Assembly: GCF_963576675.1 (NCBI RefSeq)
Contig: NC_088916.1
Coordinates: 56,359,001 to 56,423,000 of the forward strand
Length of the DNA stretch: 64,000 nt
Source of the DNA: Euphorbia lathyris
Taxonomy: Eukaryota > Streptophyta > Magnoliopsida > Malpighiales > Euphorbiaceae
Direction: 5' to 3'
Both the position numbers and the translations under genes were made by a program. Shown in pieces: positions 63,315 through 64,000 of this stretch; position 1 is the stretch's first letter; each line of letters begins with the position of its first letter. The notes below the pieces were generated by a model that was not told where the DNA came from, ran no database searches, and saw only the letters and a program-made list of their open reading frames with translations.

Positions 63315-64000
63315 GTTGGTCCCTGGTAATTAGTTCCAAGGGGGGGGGGTTAGGAACTAATATAACTTTTTTCGTGTTTTAATTAAGCTGACTAGAAGTT
63401 ATTTTGAGAGTATATTAACTTTAGCCTTTGGTCAGCTTGGTGAGATATATCTCAAGACAACTTTAGTCAGATGTTGACCAAAGTTGTTTTCTTGAGAGTT
63501 AGGAATTGACACTCTTGGGGGTCAGCTACTAACTCAGCACCACTTACTTACTCAGGATCAGCATAGGCAATTTATATGCTGAGTAAATAAAACAAACAAC
63601 ACATGAAATTATAAAAGAGAGTTTAGAGATTACTCAGTATCACTTATCCTGGTTCGGCCTCTCTGCCTACGTCCAGTCCCCAGAGTCCTCCGGGCTTTTT
63701 GAATCCAATACTGAGCTCTTTAGAGGTAGAGCACAAACCAATTACAAGGCAGTTGAATATGCAAGAGTACCTTCCTCTATTCGTCTACTCAACTCCTACT
63801 AAGTGCAACAACCCAGCACCTAGATTTCTCTACCACTGAAATGCTTACAACCAAGCACTCAGCTTTATACTCTCAATATTCCTATTGATCACAGACTTGT
63901 CCTTTTTGAACTAAAGAACACTTTAGATGATTACAAATCAATCTAGCATTTACACATAGAATAGAAAAGTAGGTGTAAGATCCTTTTTGTATTTGAGTGC
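63314..64000 (-). repeat. Copia LTR (minus orientation), runs off the window
   Basis: TGTTGGTCCC at 63314 is the reverse complement of the LTR 3' end. Landmarks of the 32.8-kb LTR follow in reverse, including the GGGGGGGG tract, the CCTGGTTCGGCCTCTCTGCC stretch and CCTTCCTCTATTC. The element probably inserted into a relative's LTR in the opposite direction. Its far end is outside the window. Confidence 0.8.

Overview
This window is plant nuclear DNA, almost certainly from a eudicot. It is AT-rich and packed with transposable elements: L1-clade LINEs with DUF4283/zinc-knuckle ORF1 and endonuclease-RT-RNase H ORF2, Ty1/Copia and Ty3/Gypsy retrotransposons primed by initiator Met tRNA, foldback MITEs and hAT-type elements. 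It has one recognisable host gene, an intronless group-S1 bZIP transcription factor (43442-43894, minus strand). Its 5' leader carries a 41-codon upstream ORF (44062-44187) that matches the conserved sucrose-control peptide of this plant family. The species cannot be named from the sequence.

Layout. 1-1.9 kb: 3' tail of a Gypsy-type element with an array of short palindromic words, then LTR-like sequence. 2.2-4.3 kb: two foldback MITEs and a 69-bp retro-insertion with a perfect 17-bp target duplication. 4.5-10.6 kb: LINE-1, both ORFs open. 10.9-12.9 kb: foldback MITEs and a TA microsatellite. 13.1-18.7 kb: LINE-2, full length, 15-bp target duplication, ORF2 broken twice. 18.8-26.4 kb: LINE-3, 19-bp target duplication, decayed and split by a 1,824-bp solo LTR (5-bp duplication). 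26.5-27.4 kb: antisense Copia remnant fused from gag to RNase H. 27.4-31.4 kb: a MITE with 9-bp duplication, a short hairpin, and an LTR-like insertion inside a MITE. 32.8-38.9 kb: Copia element with 5' LTR and decayed gag-pol, lacking its RT catalytic box and 3' LTR. 39.5-41.2 kb: antisense Gypsy integrase remnant with a second word array. 43.4-44.5 kb: the bZIP gene. 45.7-54.0 kb: complete antisense Ty3/Gypsy chromovirus, two 1,833-bp LTRs and 5-bp duplication GGTTA, very young. 54.0-55.0 kb: third Gypsy tail with a word array. 55.5-59.3 kb: LINE 3' fragments, a Copia LTR/PBS fragment and two neighbouring hAT-type elements with 8-bp duplications. 60.7-61.0 kb: a strong 90-bp-arm hairpin. 62.3-64.0 kb: two same-family Copia LTRs head to head in inverted orientation.

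The least expected signal is in the three unrelated-position Gypsy tails (1.0, 39.6 and 54.6 kb). Each carries short odd palindromes downstream of the integrase end. The word sequence differs between copies, but the spacing stays near 20-22, 51-52 and 71 bp, close to whole helical turns. A similar 21-bp spacing of a different palindrome (TCGCATTTGCGA) appears in the loop of the 60.7-kb hairpin.
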